A DNA stretch of 64,000 nucleotides from Homarus americanus (taxonomy: Eukaryota; Arthropoda; Malacostraca; Decapoda; Nephropidae): the NCBI RefSeq assembly GCF_018991925.1, contig NW_024744357.1:2194161-2258160 (forward strand), given 5' to 3'. The notes under the pieces were generated by a model. It was not told the origin of the DNA and made no database searches. It was given only the letters and a program-made list of their open reading frames with translations. A program made the position numbers and the translations under genes. Shown piece after piece: positions 11,400 to 22,589 of this stretch (the first letter of the stretch is position 1; every line of letters begins with the position of its first letter).

Positions 11400-11625
11400 T
11401 GCCTTATCACTACTACCACCATCATCACCATCCCCCACCATCACCATCCTTCACCACCACCATCCCTCACCACCAGCACTAACATAGTACTACCCCTACT
11501 ACCAGCCCTCACCATTACCACCCTTCACCACCTTTCACCACCATCTCTACTATAGTACCACAATACCACTCCTTTCTCACCACCACTATCACAGTCACCA
11601 CCACCGTGTCAGGACCTTACATCAA
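11400..11625. repeat. CACCAT/ACC-rich low-complexity stretch
   Basis: Imperfect runs of ACC, CCATCA and CCCTCACCA. No gene. From 11626 to 11828 nothing is recognised. Confidence 0.8.
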
Positions 11626-11828
11626 TAAAGCCCTTGACTACAGGCAATATTTCAAGCGTGACTTTATTACCAAAATACACCAACCATAACTTATGTATAT
11701 GCTTCTACTGGACGTATATAGATAAATAGATATTTAGACAAATGGATAAATTCTGCACACTGATGATGTAGCATGACGTTATGTAGGCGTATATGTCAAT
11801 GATGTTATCTCAGTTGGCTTCATTATTT

Positions 11829-11858
11829 TTCTTCTTCTTCTTCTTCTTCTTCTTATTC

Positions 11859-11889
<31 letters not shown>

Positions 11890-12024
11890 AAGATAAATAC
11901 ACTTTTTAGGAGTTAATATTTTGTAATTTTAATTTATTTTATATCTTAACAACAACAATACTACTACTAATAATAATAATAACAATGATAAAATTAATAA
12001 TAACAATAAACATCTCAATTAAAA

Positions 12025-12097
<73 letters not shown>
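11829..12097. repeat. TTC/ATT and (GA)n microsatellites
   Basis: TTC then ATT arrays at 11829-11888, AT-rich spacer, then a pure GA array at 12028-12097. No coding content. Confidence 0.9.
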
Positions 12098-12100
<3 letters not shown>

Positions 12101-12299
12101 TAAGAAGAAGCAATAAAGAGAGAGAGAGAGGAAGAGCTCACTGCAACCACAGGTCGACTTCATGCAACATTGCAAGGGAGCATTACATTACGTTACGCTA
12201 CGTCACACGCACACACTATTACTACTACTACTACATTGCTGTCACTCGGAATCGAGTATGACGATCATCCAGCTATGATACAATGATATGAGTTATTAG

Positions 12300-13495
12300 G
12301 AATGTCACCTACAGTAGGTTGGTGAGTTTTGAGGTGACGAAAGACCGATACGGGACCCGCAGCGTCGTCCACATTCGTTGCACATGTGGAGGGCTGCATC
12401 TACTGTGGGAGGGGCGGTGGCCATGTCTTTCCGACGTTGGCACTTGTCTGCCTCGGTTTGCAGTCGGGCTATCACGAAAGTATTGACACCTTCTCGTGTG
12501 GTGCTCCTCCAAGCGTTACGATGTGGAGTAATCGTCTCCCAGGTGAGGGGGTCGATTTGGCACCTTTTCAGGTTTGTCTTAAGACTATCCTAATACCTTT
12601 TCAGTTGCCCGTCAGCGTTACGTTTACTATTCGTTAGGTGACTGTAAAGTAGCTGCTTTGGCAGTGTACTGTCATCCAGGCGGGTAACATGGCCAGTCCA
12701 ACGAAGATGTTCATGGATAATGGCAGCCTCGATGCTCCTACGCTCCTACAGTTGGTGTCAGCAAGAATACTGACATTTGTTCTCTTGTCTTCCCAGCGAA
12801 CTCGGAGGATGGAACGTAGACTACGTTGGTGAAAGTTTTGATGCCTTGAGGTGCCTCCTGTATGTGACCCATGTCTCACTGCCATATAATTGGGTGGGGA
12901 GGACCACTGCTCGATATACATGTAGCTTTGTGAATAATTTCAGCTCCCTACAGCTGAAGACACGATTTCGGAGTCCGCCCAAGGCTTGAGATGCACATCT
13001 GATCCGATGCTGAATCTCTTCATCGATGTCTGCGGTGGTGGACAGGTGGGAGCCCAGATACCGAAAGTGGGCAACATTAGAGAGGGTAGTACCGTTAAGC
13101 TGGATGGATGGTGGAGGTGTGGCTGAACCAGGGGCAGGCTGAAAGAGAATCTGAATCTTACGTACATTCACCTCAAGGACGAAGTTGTATTCGCGTCTGC
13201 ATAGGTGTTCAGGATCTCCTGTAGGTCGTGTTCAGTGTGAGCAACAAGGGTGAGGTCGTCTACATACTGAAATTCAGTAATGGAAGCTGCCGACACCTTT
13301 GTTCTTGCCGGGAGTCATCTTATGTTGAAAAGACCCCCTTTACCCGGTACTCGATGTTCACCCCGCTGGCTAAATTGGCACTGGCACGAGTAAGGAAGGC
13401 AGCCAAGAAGATGGAAAAGAGAGTTGGTGCCAGTACACACCCTTGATTAACCCGTGTGGATGGGGAAGAACTCTGACTGGGTGCCGTTGTGCACA
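12300..13495 (-). mobile_element. LINE-B: degenerate reverse transcriptase
   Basis: Minus-strand frames read NQGCVLAPTLFSIFLAA (about 13480-13400), then the catalytic YVDDLTLVAHTEHDLQEIL (YVDD at 13255-13266), VRKIQILFQPAPG (about 13165-13125), an HFRYLGSHLSTTADIDEEIQ segment, TKLHVYRAVVLPTQLYGSET, and RRSILRVRWEDKRTNVSIL (about 12820-12770). This is the palm-to-C-terminal order of a LINE polymerase. It differs from LINE-A. Stops and frameshifts show it is inactive, although the YVDD box is intact. Confidence 0.88.
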
Positions 13496-14277
13496 CACAC
13501 ACACACACTCACGTATATTTATTACGTATGTATGTAATGAATTTTTCTATCTCTTACTCTGTGTGTGTGTGTGTGTGTTAATAACAGGATACAATTAGTT
13601 CACTTCAGCAACATCATCATCTTCAATGATTTAAGAATCAGAATACAATAATTCCCGCCATTGTACAGTGTTGCCACATCCACGCGTTAACAAACAACAA
13701 CAATGGCGAACTTTTAGGCGATTGAAGTCCCCGTTGCCCAGTTACGTAGAGCACTAAATATCCATAACAGATCGACTATATAAAAATAAAAATGACCAGA
13801 TGGTGTTGTGAAATACGTCAGTGATTAGTGTGGCATCTTCGCATTGAGAAATATGGCACTGTTGTATGATAAATTTGGCACCATTGCAGCAGGAAAACTG
13901 GCAACGATTTTTAATTCGATGGCAATTATACTTGATAATTTTATAAGACTCATCAGGAAATATTGCAAAGTTACAAAATAAATTTGACTCCATTGTGTTG
14001 GTAAATTTAGCCGAGTTGAATCAGGAAATGACAAAACAGGAACCGTGTGTGTGTGGGAGCAATACTTAAGACATATTCTAATATTTTGAACTTAGAAAAA
14101 AATATTGTAGAATTGTTTGGTAAAGTTGCCTCGTTGTATTGAATAATGACACTAGTATGATACAGTTTTACAGATTTAAGATGGGTTAAGTTAGGTAAGG
14201 TTAGATAAGCTAGGTTCTCAACACAATGGTAGGGTGAGGTGAGGTAATTATGAAGTGAAATTGGGGGTAAAGTTTTT
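13496..14277. other. Anonymous DNA with weak internal repeats
   Basis: Short CA and GT arrays lie at 13491-13508 and 13557-13578. At 13840-14130 a loose repeat with a TTGGCACCATTGCAG-like core recurs several times. No gene is recognised. Confidence 0.5.
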
Positions 14278-14512
14278 GTTTGGGTCATCCGGGGAATCTT
14301 AGGAATTTTATCTTTGCAGTCAATCAATAGTTCAGACAATTCTAAGACACTTTTCTTCTATGACCTAACCTCCTAACTGGAGCCCCCCTCCCCCACCCCC
14401 CCCCGCATGTGTTAGTCGTTTGCGAAGGAAACGCCATAGAAGAAGTGTCCAGTATTGTCTAAACAACTGATTCCAATAATTAGATTCCTAAGATTCCCCG
14501 GATGACCTAAAC
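14278..14512. mobile_element. Fold-back element with ~85-bp diverged inverted arms
   Basis: The left arm 14278-14364 reads GTCATCCGGGGAATCTTAGG and onwards. The right arm 14433-14512 is its inverse, ending CCTAAGATTCCCCGGATGAC. Internal parts of the arms also pair with mismatches. A C-rich spacer separates them. The segment around GTCGTTTGCGAAGGAAACGC just outside the right arm recurs at 57558, so a dispersed family is likely. Confidence 0.6.
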
Positions 14513-14524
14513 TAAAATAATACC

Positions 14525-14962
14525 AAGTGGGACCCATAGGCCTGATAGCCAGTTCGGGGTTAATCACGGGCATTAGGAACCTTGAGGACAGAGACAGGTT
14601 AAAGCATCTTAATTTGCACTCCCTCGAAAGACGTAGAGTGCGGGGCGATGTGATAGAGGTGTATAAATGGAAGTCAGGGCTAGACAAAGGTGATATAACA
14701 AAGGTACTCAAACTATCCAACCAGGAGCGAACTCGTAACAATGGTTTTAAATTAGACAAATTTAGATTTAGGCACAAGATAGGTAAACATTGGTTAGGAA
14801 ATAGAGTAGTGGATGAGTGGAACAAGTTACCAAACAGCATCATTAACTCAAACATAGGTTGGATGGATATATGAGCGATAGGGGTTGGGTGTAAACTGGA
14901 CTGCCCAGTATGGGCCAATAGGCCCGCTGCAGTTTCCTCCATTCTTAAGTTTTTATGTGCGG
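14525..14962 (+). mobile_element. CR1-like LINE 3' fragment (plus strand)
   Basis: A plus-strand frame (about 14560-14874) encodes LKHLNLHSLERRRVRGDVIE, then RTRNNGFKLDKFRFRHKIGK and NRVVDEWNKLPNS. It is clearly homologous to the minus-strand element at 17191-18641. It is 5'-truncated to the RT C-terminus and followed by a 3' UTR containing GTATGGGCCAATAGGCCCGC, a feature shared with the sister copy (GCAATAGGCCGGTTGGCC). Confidence 0.85.
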
Positions 14963-14964
14963 AT

Positions 14965-15112
14965 ACAACACACTGTACAGGAGGAGACATCATGGCCGGT
15001 ACTGCACTCGACATCTTTTACTTCTCCAAATATGAAGTTAGGCAATCGTTTATGGGCGCGAACCAACGACCCTTGGGACTGGAGTTCAGTGCTTTATTCA
15101 CTTAGCCACTAA
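14965..15112 (-). mobile_element. tRNA-derived SINE (family 1, copy 2)
   Basis: Minus strand begins AGTGGCTAAGTGAATAAAGC (A-box-like) with GGTTCGCGCCC (B-box-like) about 35 bases on. The body GGTACTGCACTCGACA matches the SINE at 1930-2082. It directly adjoins the CR1-like 3' end. Confidence 0.5.
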
Positions 15113-16204
15113 TCTATTCTCCTTCCCTCCCCAACCCGCCTTCCTCTATAAGTTATATATTGTGTAATAATCCGCAGTGTGTGTTAAATAATATCATAAT
15201 TATTTCATCACACTTAAGACCTCCTGAAGTCTACTTACATATACTCATAAGTAGTAATCAGGGGCCCCTCTTTACTATTGTTCACCTGTACGGGTGGTAA
15301 GCATTGTAGTCTATTGTCTTTCCCCCCACCCCACCACGTGACCCTGGGAGCGTTCACTGTTACCTGCGTGTCACCTGTTATTAACCTTCTTACGATAAGG
15401 TGCTATAACGAAGGTGACGCAAGGTACTGGTTAGGTTAGGTTAGACATGGCTGGGTTAGGTTAGGCAAGATTTTTTTGGGTAAGGTTAATTATCTAGGCT
15501 GGGTTGGGTTAAGTTATTTTTATTATTTAGGAAGGTATGAGGGGTGGGGCTTGGATAGGTTTAGATTAGGTTAAACTTTTTTAGGTTAGTTTAAGTTTAG
15601 TTAAATTAATTTGAATAGGGAAGGTTAGTTTTGGCTAGGGGAAAATTAGGGTCGATCAGGTTAAATTAGTAGTTCAATATTTATGTTCGATTGAGTTAGG
15701 TTAAATCAGGTTAGATTAAGTAAGTCAGTTTAAGTAAAGTTAGTGAGATTTATTATGTTAACTTAGGTTTGCATTAACTTAATATCATGACTACTTCTTT
15801 CATTATAATTTCCCGCCCAAAATATATATTTAGCATAGTACACCAAACAACTTTAGCCTCACGCCCCCACCACTGTTTACTCCCGCGACCCCTTACCAGT
15901 GTTTACGCAAGACTTACCACCAAGTTTCCCAGACGATCCTTACGTTATAACATTCTTTTCTGTCTTGCAATTTGTTGTGAAAGCTAAGGGGATAGAGAGA
16001 TTACTCCCGACCTAACACAATCTGTCTTGCGTTAGTTCGTAATACAGGATATTGTCTCATCACGAGGGCGTCAGTAGCCGAGTGTGTAGGATGTCGTCAT
16101 TTCACCCTCGTCCTTTCGTTTCAGTTATTAGCCTTTTCCTCTCTTTTTCGGTTCTTATATCTTTTCTATTCCTCTTCTGCCACTAGGTCTCCCCTTCTTA
16201 CTAC
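15113..16204. other. Anonymous DNA with a GGTTA-rich stretch
   Basis: At about 15425-15780 a degenerate GGTTA/TTAGG-rich stretch is present (for example GGTTAGGTTAGGTTAG), grading into AATTAGGTTAA. It resembles decayed telomere-type sequence or the core of the TIR family. Elsewhere no gene is recognised. Confidence 0.5.
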
Positions 16205-16700
16205 TTCTCTTCTTCATCATGTATACCTCAGGAGAGCCACCAGACTGGTGCCTGCACTACGGCAACTCAGTTATCCAGAGAGATTACAGCGCCTGCAACT
16301 GCCTAGCTCATACTACAGACGGGCAAGGGGGGACCTAATTGAGGTGTAGAAACATCTCAAAGGGCACTAATGGGTCGAGTGTCAATACCCGGAGCTGGCG
16401 GACGCTCGCCCTACAAGGGGTCACATCTCAAGGTTGAAGAAGCCACAAGTCCAGAAAACTGTGAGGGCAAACTTTTCCGGAGTGAGAGTTGTGAACTCTT
16501 GGAACAACCTGCCATAGAGATTTGTGACGGCACCGAGAGTGAGCTGTTTCAAAACCAGACTTGACCAACACTGAAGCAGGTTCAGATACATTCAGGAGCC
16601 AGTGCATGCCCAGTACTTGCCAACAGTGCGTAACAGAGACGTGACCGACCGCCCAAGCGGCTAACGAGCCGATCAGTGGTGAAGAGGATAAAAGTTAAAG
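16205..16700 (+). mobile_element. LINE-C C-terminal remnant
   Basis: The DNA matches 55300-55810 for most of its length: GCCACCAGACTGGTGCCTGC, then ACAGACGGGCAAGG, and GTGACCGACCGCCCAAGCGG near the end. The corresponding frames are broken by indels, so only traces of the GHSSRLKKPQ and NNLPxxVVTA-type RT C-terminus survive. Confidence 0.8.
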
Positions 16701-17190
16701 TAAAAATTCTCGACATAGTGATTATTGTAAAAAAAATATAAAAAAATAACGGGAAGAGGAACGCTTTACACCTTTTTATTATTCGGACTACTAGTCATCC
16801 AAACCTAACCAAACCTAACTAATTTAACATAACCAAACCAAAACTACCTTTAGGCTCGTTATGGTTGGGTTAATGTCGTCTACTTAAAAAAAAATAGTTC
16901 ATGGTACTTTTTCAAACACTGGCCGCCTTGCCCTTCCCTCCCCGCCGCCACCAGCCCAGACGCAAACATTACCTCACGTTCCCTCAGTATTACTTCCCCC
17001 TTCTCACCTGATACCTTTCAATTATCTCAATCATCATAAATAATAAACATGTATTTATTCAAAGTATAGCGATGAGGTATAATTATGTGTTTTTATCTCG
17101 AAATTATAGTATTCATTTATAAATATCTGAGCCAAGGAGAGGTTTTATAACACGTTGGGGAAGTCAAGAGGGTGTCGCGCGCCAAACTCT
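16701..17190. other. Anonymous DNA
   Basis: AT-rich with a short CAAACCTAAC run at about 16796-16850. No gene recognised. Confidence 0.55.
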
Positions 17191-18641
17191 GAACATAAGA
17201 ACATAAGAAAATAAGGAGTTTGCAATAGGCCGGTTGGCCTGTGCATGGCAGCTACTGTCGAGAGTTACTACCACTCTCTGTCATCCATGAATATATCTAG
17301 CCTCCTTTTGAAACTTTCCAGAGTTCCCGCACTTACTACAAAGTTGCTAAGCTTGTTCCACTCGTCCACCACCCTTTTTGTGAACCAGTTTCTTCCTATC
17401 TCCCTCCTAAACCTAAACTTATCCAACTTGAATCCGTTGCTCCGAGTCCTATCCTGCTCGGATAGTATAAGAACTTTATCTATATCCCCTTTATTGATTC
17501 CTTTCACCCACTTAAATACTTCTATCATATCTCCCCGCACTCTTCGTCTTTCTAGGGAATGCAAGTTAAGTTCTTTAACCTATCCTGATATGGAAGGTTT
17601 CTAAGTCCCGGAATCATTTTTGTCATTCTTCGCTGCACCGACTCTAGTGAATTTATATCCATTCTATAATAAGGGCACCAGAACTGAACCGCATAATCGA
17701 GGTGCTGCCTGACTAGCGCAAGATATAGTTGCAATAAGACCTCTGCACTCTTGTTACTTACACTTCTAGATATAAAACCCAATACTCTCTTTGCCTTATT
17801 TCGAACATTAACGCACTGTTTTCTAGGCCGTAGGTCCGGGCTTACAAGTACCCCTAGGCCTCTTTCACAAGTCGACTTCTCTAGGTTGAAGTTGTTAAGG
17901 CTGCATATATATTGACAGTATTTGTTCTTCCAATATTATGTACGCTGCACTTGCTGGTGTTGAATTTCATTTACCATTTTACTGACCACTCCTGCAGTTT
18001 ATTTAAATCGTCATGTAGTGCATTTGCATCCTTCCCTGAATTAATCTGCCACCCTATTTTGGTGTCATCCGCAAACTTGCTTATGTCACTGCTGATCCCA
18101 GTATCTAGAACGTTTATGTGGATTATGAACAAGAGTGGACCTAGTACTGAACCCTGGGGAACCCCACTGGTTACACAGCCCCACTCAGATTTAACACCAT
18201 CTACGCTGACCCTCTGCGTTCTATCGGTGAGCCATGATTTTATCCAATTTAAAACTTTCCCCTCGATACCATGAGCCTTAATTTTTCTCAGAAGCCTCTG
18301 ATGCGGTACTCTGTCAAATGCTTTGCTGAAGTCGAAGTAAATAACATCGTAATTTTCGTCATTATCTACTACCTCGAAGACTTTCCTAAAAAACGTTAGC
18401 AGATTTGTTAGACAAGATTTTCCTTTTGTAAACCCATGTTGAGAGTCGTAGATTAATATGCTTTTCTCTAGATGCGATCGGATGCTATCTGCTATAATTG
18501 ATTCAAGAAATTTCCCCACTACTGACGTCAAACTGATCGGCCGGTAATTTGACGCTGATGCTCTGTCTCCCATTTTGAATATGGGTACAACATTTGCCTG
18601 TTTCCACAAGTCTGGCACAACTCCATTTGTTTTACTTAACT
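17191..18641 (-). mobile_element. CR1-like LINE, RT through 3' UTR
   Basis: Minus-strand frames give LSKTNGVVPDLWKQANVVPI, NYRPISLTSVVGKFLE, DFSKAFDRVPHQRLL, TSGVPQGSVLGPLLF, the catalytic FADDTKIG, a one-codon break at about 17970, SNKSAEVLLQLYLALVRQHL, another frameshift, then LERRRVRGDMIEVFKWVKG and NRVV-type KRVVDEWNKL. The RT palm frame is open for 215 codons (17971-18618), so decay is moderate. The 3' UTR ends near GAACATAAGAACATAAG. The element is 5'-truncated where the TIR element at 18646 begins. Confidence 0.92.
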
Positions 18642-18645
18642 TTTA

Positions 18646-19958
18646 GATCACCTGAAGATTGGCCCCTCATATTTATTTCACCTGACATTAATCAACAAAT
18701 CCTAATGCTAATCTAACAAACTAAGTTAACCTAACATAACCCTAACATAGTTCATAAGACCTTTAACCACCCGAACGCTAACCTAACCTAACACTAAATA
18801 TAAACTAACATTTTAACCACAGGTAGCGTCAGGATGGTTAATATACAGGTAAAATAAGCTGGTGGGGCTAATCTTCAGGTAAAATAAGCTGGTGGGGCTA
18901 ATCTTCAGGTAAAATAAGCTGGTGGGGCTGATCTTCAGGTAAAATAAGCTGGTGGGGCTGATCTTCAGGTAAAATAAGCTGGTGGGGCTGATCTTCAGGT
19001 AAAATAAGCTGGTGGGGCTGATCTTCAGGGCTAAAAGGTAAAATAAGCTGGTGGGCTAATCTTCAGGTAAAATAAGCTGGTGGGGGATCTTCAGGTAAAA
19101 TAAGCTGGTGGGGCTTCAGGTAAAATAAGCTGGTGGGGCTAATCTTCAGGTAAAAAAAAATAAGCTGGTGGGGCTAATCTTCAGGTAAAATAAGCTGGTG
19201 GGGCTAATCTTCAGGTAAAATAAGCTGGTGGGCTAATCTTCAGGTAAAATAAGCTGGTGGGATGAATCTTCAGGTAAAATAAGCTGGTGGGGTGATTCTT
19301 CAGGTAAAATAAGCTGGTGGGGCTAATCTTCAGGTAAAATAAGCTGGTGGGGCTAATCTTCAGGTAAAATAAGCTGGTGGGGTAAATCTTCAGGTAAAAT
19401 AAGCTGGTGGGGCTAATCTTCAGGTAAAATAAGCTGGTGGGCTAATCTTCAGGTAAAATAAGCTGGTGGGATGAATCTTCAGGTAAAATAAACTGGTGGG
19501 GTAAATCTTCAGGTAAAAAAGTTGGTGGGGCTTCAGGTAAAATAAGCTGGTGGGCTAATCTTCAGGTAAAATAAGCTGGTGGGCTAATCTTCAGGTAAAA
19601 TAAGCTGGTGGGGCTAATCTTCAGGTAAAATAAGCTGGTGGGCTAATCTTCAGGTAAAATAAGCTGGTGGGCTAATCTTCAGGTAAAATAAGCTGGTGGG
19701 ATGAATCTTCAGGTAAAATAAGCTGGTGGGATGAATCTTCAGGTAAAATAAACTGGTGGGGCTAATCTTCAGGTAAAATAAGCTGGTGGGGCTAATCTTC
19801 AGGTAAAATAAGCTGGTGGGGCTAATCTTCAGGTAAAATAAGCTGGTGGGGATAATCTTCAGGTAAAATAAGCTGGTGGGGCTAATCTTCAGGTAAAATA
19901 AGCTGGTGGGGATAATCTTCAGGTAAAATAAGCTGGTGGGGTGATTCTTCAGGTGATC
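18646..19958. mobile_element. TIR element with CCTAA core (copy 3), right end expanded into a minisatellite
   Basis: Left terminus is GATCACCTGAAGATTGGCCC. Right terminus is GATTCTTCAGGTGATC, its inverse. The core (18700-18810) is CTAACCTAACA-rich and ends AGGTAGCGTCAGGATGG, as in the other family members. Between core and right terminus the 30-bp right-end unit is tandemly repeated to fill about 1.1 kb. Confidence 0.85.
18845..19958. repeat. 30-bp minisatellite derived from a transposon end
   Basis: Unit AGGTAAAATAAGCTGGTGGG followed by GCTAATCTTC; length implies about 36 units. Variants change GCTAATC to GATAATC, GTAAATC, ATGAATC or GTGATTC, and some units are truncated. Only the last unit ends in CAGGTGATC, the true element terminus. 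The minus-strand frame repeating TSLFYLKI is an artefact. Confidence 0.95.
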
Positions 19959-20441
19959 CACATTCCCCAAAGGTGTACTGGAGACAGACCAAGATATCAA
20001 ACTGGTTCACTTTCGCTCATGATTCTGATGTGACGGCCAGAATGATATCGAAATTTGACGAAGACTCTACTGTACATTTTGGATATAAAAAAAGTTAAAA
20101 TTAAGATAAATAAAATAATCTAAATGGGAATATTTTATTTTCCACCGCCTGAGTTACTTTATAGTACATGAGAGAGATATAGGGAACAGATAATGTTTCT
20201 GTGAATGTGTTTTCCCCTTTGTACCCCCTACCAATACCCCTTTGCCCCCCCCTACCAATACCTCTTTCTTCTTTCCTTCCCCTACGTCTTTCTCTATTAT
20301 ATCCCCTTAACTCTCCCTACCGATTTACCCCTTGCCCAATATATCCCCTTAACTTTCCCATCCTCCTATAACACCCCCTTACACCCCTTAGAATTATCAA
20401 AATATCATAGCCTTCCTATTTCAGAAGGCTTTGAAAGTCGT

Positions 20442-20444
<3 letters not shown>
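19959..20444. other. Anonymous DNA
   Basis: Contains a C/T-rich stretch with recurring TACCCCTT/CCCCTTA motifs at about 20215-20390. No gene. Confidence 0.55.

Positions 20445-20492
<48 letters not shown>
20445..20492. repeat. (CT)n microsatellite
   Basis: Pure CT array. The following 20493-21139 is AT-rich with no recognised gene or element. Confidence 0.95.
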
Positions 20493-20496
<4 letters not shown>

Positions 20497-21139
20497 ACCC
20501 TTAAATTCCTCTAAGGTATCACAACATATATTTACCTCACCTCCAGACATAATTATTAGTTTATTAACGACCTCAACACAGCTGTAAAATACTCACAATA
20601 CCTTCTGTAATTAACATCGCGAAGGATACGTGCCCAGGTAACACCAGTACACGGAGATGGTGGAAAAACGCGAATTCTCACTCAAATTACGTTTCAAAAC
20701 CCGACAAAAATCTCAGAGGGACAAAAAAAAAGAGGCAGTTTCATTTAAGCGTTAAATTATATAATCCACGTAGAGGGGGAAAAAGATGAAGGTTGGAAAG
20801 AAAGTCAACAATTACGGAGTTTCCCTTCCCGCCATTATCTGTTAATATTCACAGTCAAGGTCAAGAAGCGGTGTTGACATTACGTGGGTTTCATAATACT
20901 GTACTGATTTGAAGCTTCACATACAGTATTTTATCAACTTAGAAACAACAGTAAAGGACCAGATACAAGTGCAGACAGAACAGAGGAGTTTATTAACCCC
21001 TTCACTACGGGGACGCCACTTTTAATACAGTAAGAGCAGTACAGGTAGAGAGATTTATTAATACAGATACAAAAAGCACACAGAGCGATTTGTAACTAAT
21101 AACAGCTCGACCTGTCAGAACCACAAACTCGCCCTCCTT

Positions 21140-21258
21140 CACTGTAAAGTTAGGTTCCTATTCACAGCTGGGTGGACTGAGGTGCCCGGGCCAGGGGTGA
21201 ACCAACGACTAATAAGACGGAGACGAGCGCTGTAACCACTCGGCCGCCGGGCATAAAA
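21140..21258 (-). mobile_element. tRNA-derived SINE (family 2)
   Basis: Minus strand begins CGGCCGAGTGGTTACAGCGC, a good tRNA-Ser/Leu-like A box. GGTTCACCCC (B box) follows about 30 bases later, then CCCGGGCACCTCAGTCCACC. The body matches 49310-49430. The lack of an acceptor stem and the extended body argue for a SINE rather than a tRNA gene. Confidence 0.65.
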
Positions 21259-21439
21259 TCGCCGGGGTGTAATCTAGGGTGTTACGACAGCCCAGTATGA
21301 TGTAACGCTGACCACAGTCTGAGGGTAACAGCTTGTACGGGATAAGTGAATGTAATGTGTTGTTATATCACGTAACTCATCACTAACAGGTTACTGGAGT
21401 CCACATATTTTTTGGTGAAACATCACAGAACACCTTGGA

Positions 21440-21495
21440 ATTTAATATTTGTCGAAGATACTGAAACCTTGGCAACGGATTGTTTTCACGTAGTC

Positions 21496-21526
<31 letters not shown>

Positions 21527-21605
21527 GATAGTTACAGTAGGTAATAAAATGGTGGGGAAGGAATGGCTATACAGGGGAAGTTTGGAGGCCACTATTAAAA
21601 AAATA
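21440..21605 (+). mobile_element. 3' tail of REL-type retroelement
   Basis: AATAAAATGGTGGGGAAGGA...GGAGGCCACT resembles the inverse of 7535-7600, the 3' region of the minus-strand copy. It is only a tail, ending in an A-rich run; a TAG microsatellite lies inside. Confidence 0.45.
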
Positions 21606-21639
21606 GAAGTAGTACTAGTTTGGGAAAAAAGTAGGTGTA

Positions 21640-22440
21640 GCTAACAATGTTACTGATATGAGCAAAGGACTTCAGCCTAAACAAACAATAATTTACAGAT
21701 GCCATGGTTGGCCAGTGGAAGGTTTGCCCATCCAATGTGTGAGTGGCTCATCCTACGACATCGGCCACGCCATGGTGTACAAGAAGGGGTCTTTGTATGC
21801 ATGAGGCATGGCGAAGTAAGGAATCTAACAGCAAATATGCTAAAGGAAATCTGCCACGACGTCACGGTGGAACCGCCTCTCTTTCCATTGGACGGTGAAA
21901 ATCTCCCATCACAGGACTTCCAACACAACCAACAAAGCTCATGTAGACGTCAGTGTTCGAGGATTCTGGACGTGGGGACAGCGAGCCTTCTTTGATATCC
22001 GGATATTCGACCCCATGGCCACATGTCCTGTCTATCGAGGCTACACACAGGAGGAAGGAGAACGACAAGAACAGGGCATAAGGAGAGAGAATTCAGAATG
22101 TTGATCAAGGCAGCTTCACTCCTCTGGTGTTCACAACATTGTACTGAGATGGGATCAAGTGCAAGATGCTTCTATGCCAGAATGACCGAGGTGTTATCTG
22201 AACAGAAGCAGCAGCCTAGAAACTACGTTGCAGCCTGGTTGAGATGTCGACTGTCTTTCTCTCTACTTAGGTCTGTATTGCTTTCCATCAAGGAACGAGA
22301 TCAACGGCCTCTAATAGGACAACAGTCGCACACATTGACTATGAGGCGACAGTCACTGAATGCCGCATAGATGTGTGGCTTAACTAACTCAGAAATAAAA
22401 TGGGGAGGTTGGAGGTCATACTAGAAAAAAATGCAATAGT
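21640..22440 (+). mobile_element. REL-type retroelement C-terminal region (copy 3)
   Basis: Plus-strand frames give an ATGGTTGGCCAGTGG-region W-P segment, a DIGHAM..KKG pattern, RHGEVRNLTANMLKEICHDV, the ISHHRTSNTTNKAHVDVSVR and GFWTWGQRAFFDIRIFDPMA segments, then EEGERQEQGIR, FTPL-type and AWLRCRLSFSLLRSVLLSIK blocks. These are in the same order as in the minus-strand copies. This copy preserves the most. Frameshifts interrupt it. The FFDIRIFDP core with an upstream Asp is compatible with a PD-(D/E)xK-type nuclease, by inference. Confidence 0.75.
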
Positions 22441-22589
22441 AGTAGTAGTAGCTGTAGTAATAATAATAATAATAATAAATAATAATAACAACAGAGACCT
22501 GATAACTCTATAGCCAACTCCCCTGATAAAGCCAATCTCTTTGGCACCTGATTCTCCTCCTAATTCCACCTAAGACGATTCCAACTCTA

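Noticed and set aside
18845..19958. Regular 30-bp repeats as a CRISPR array
   Set aside because: Units are directly contiguous with no unique spacers, in an arthropod-type genome, and derive from a transposon end.
21195..21258. A functional tRNA-Ser/Leu gene on the minus strand
   Set aside because: A and B boxes are present but no acceptor stem closes, and the sequence continues into a body shared with 49310-49430, which fits a SINE.
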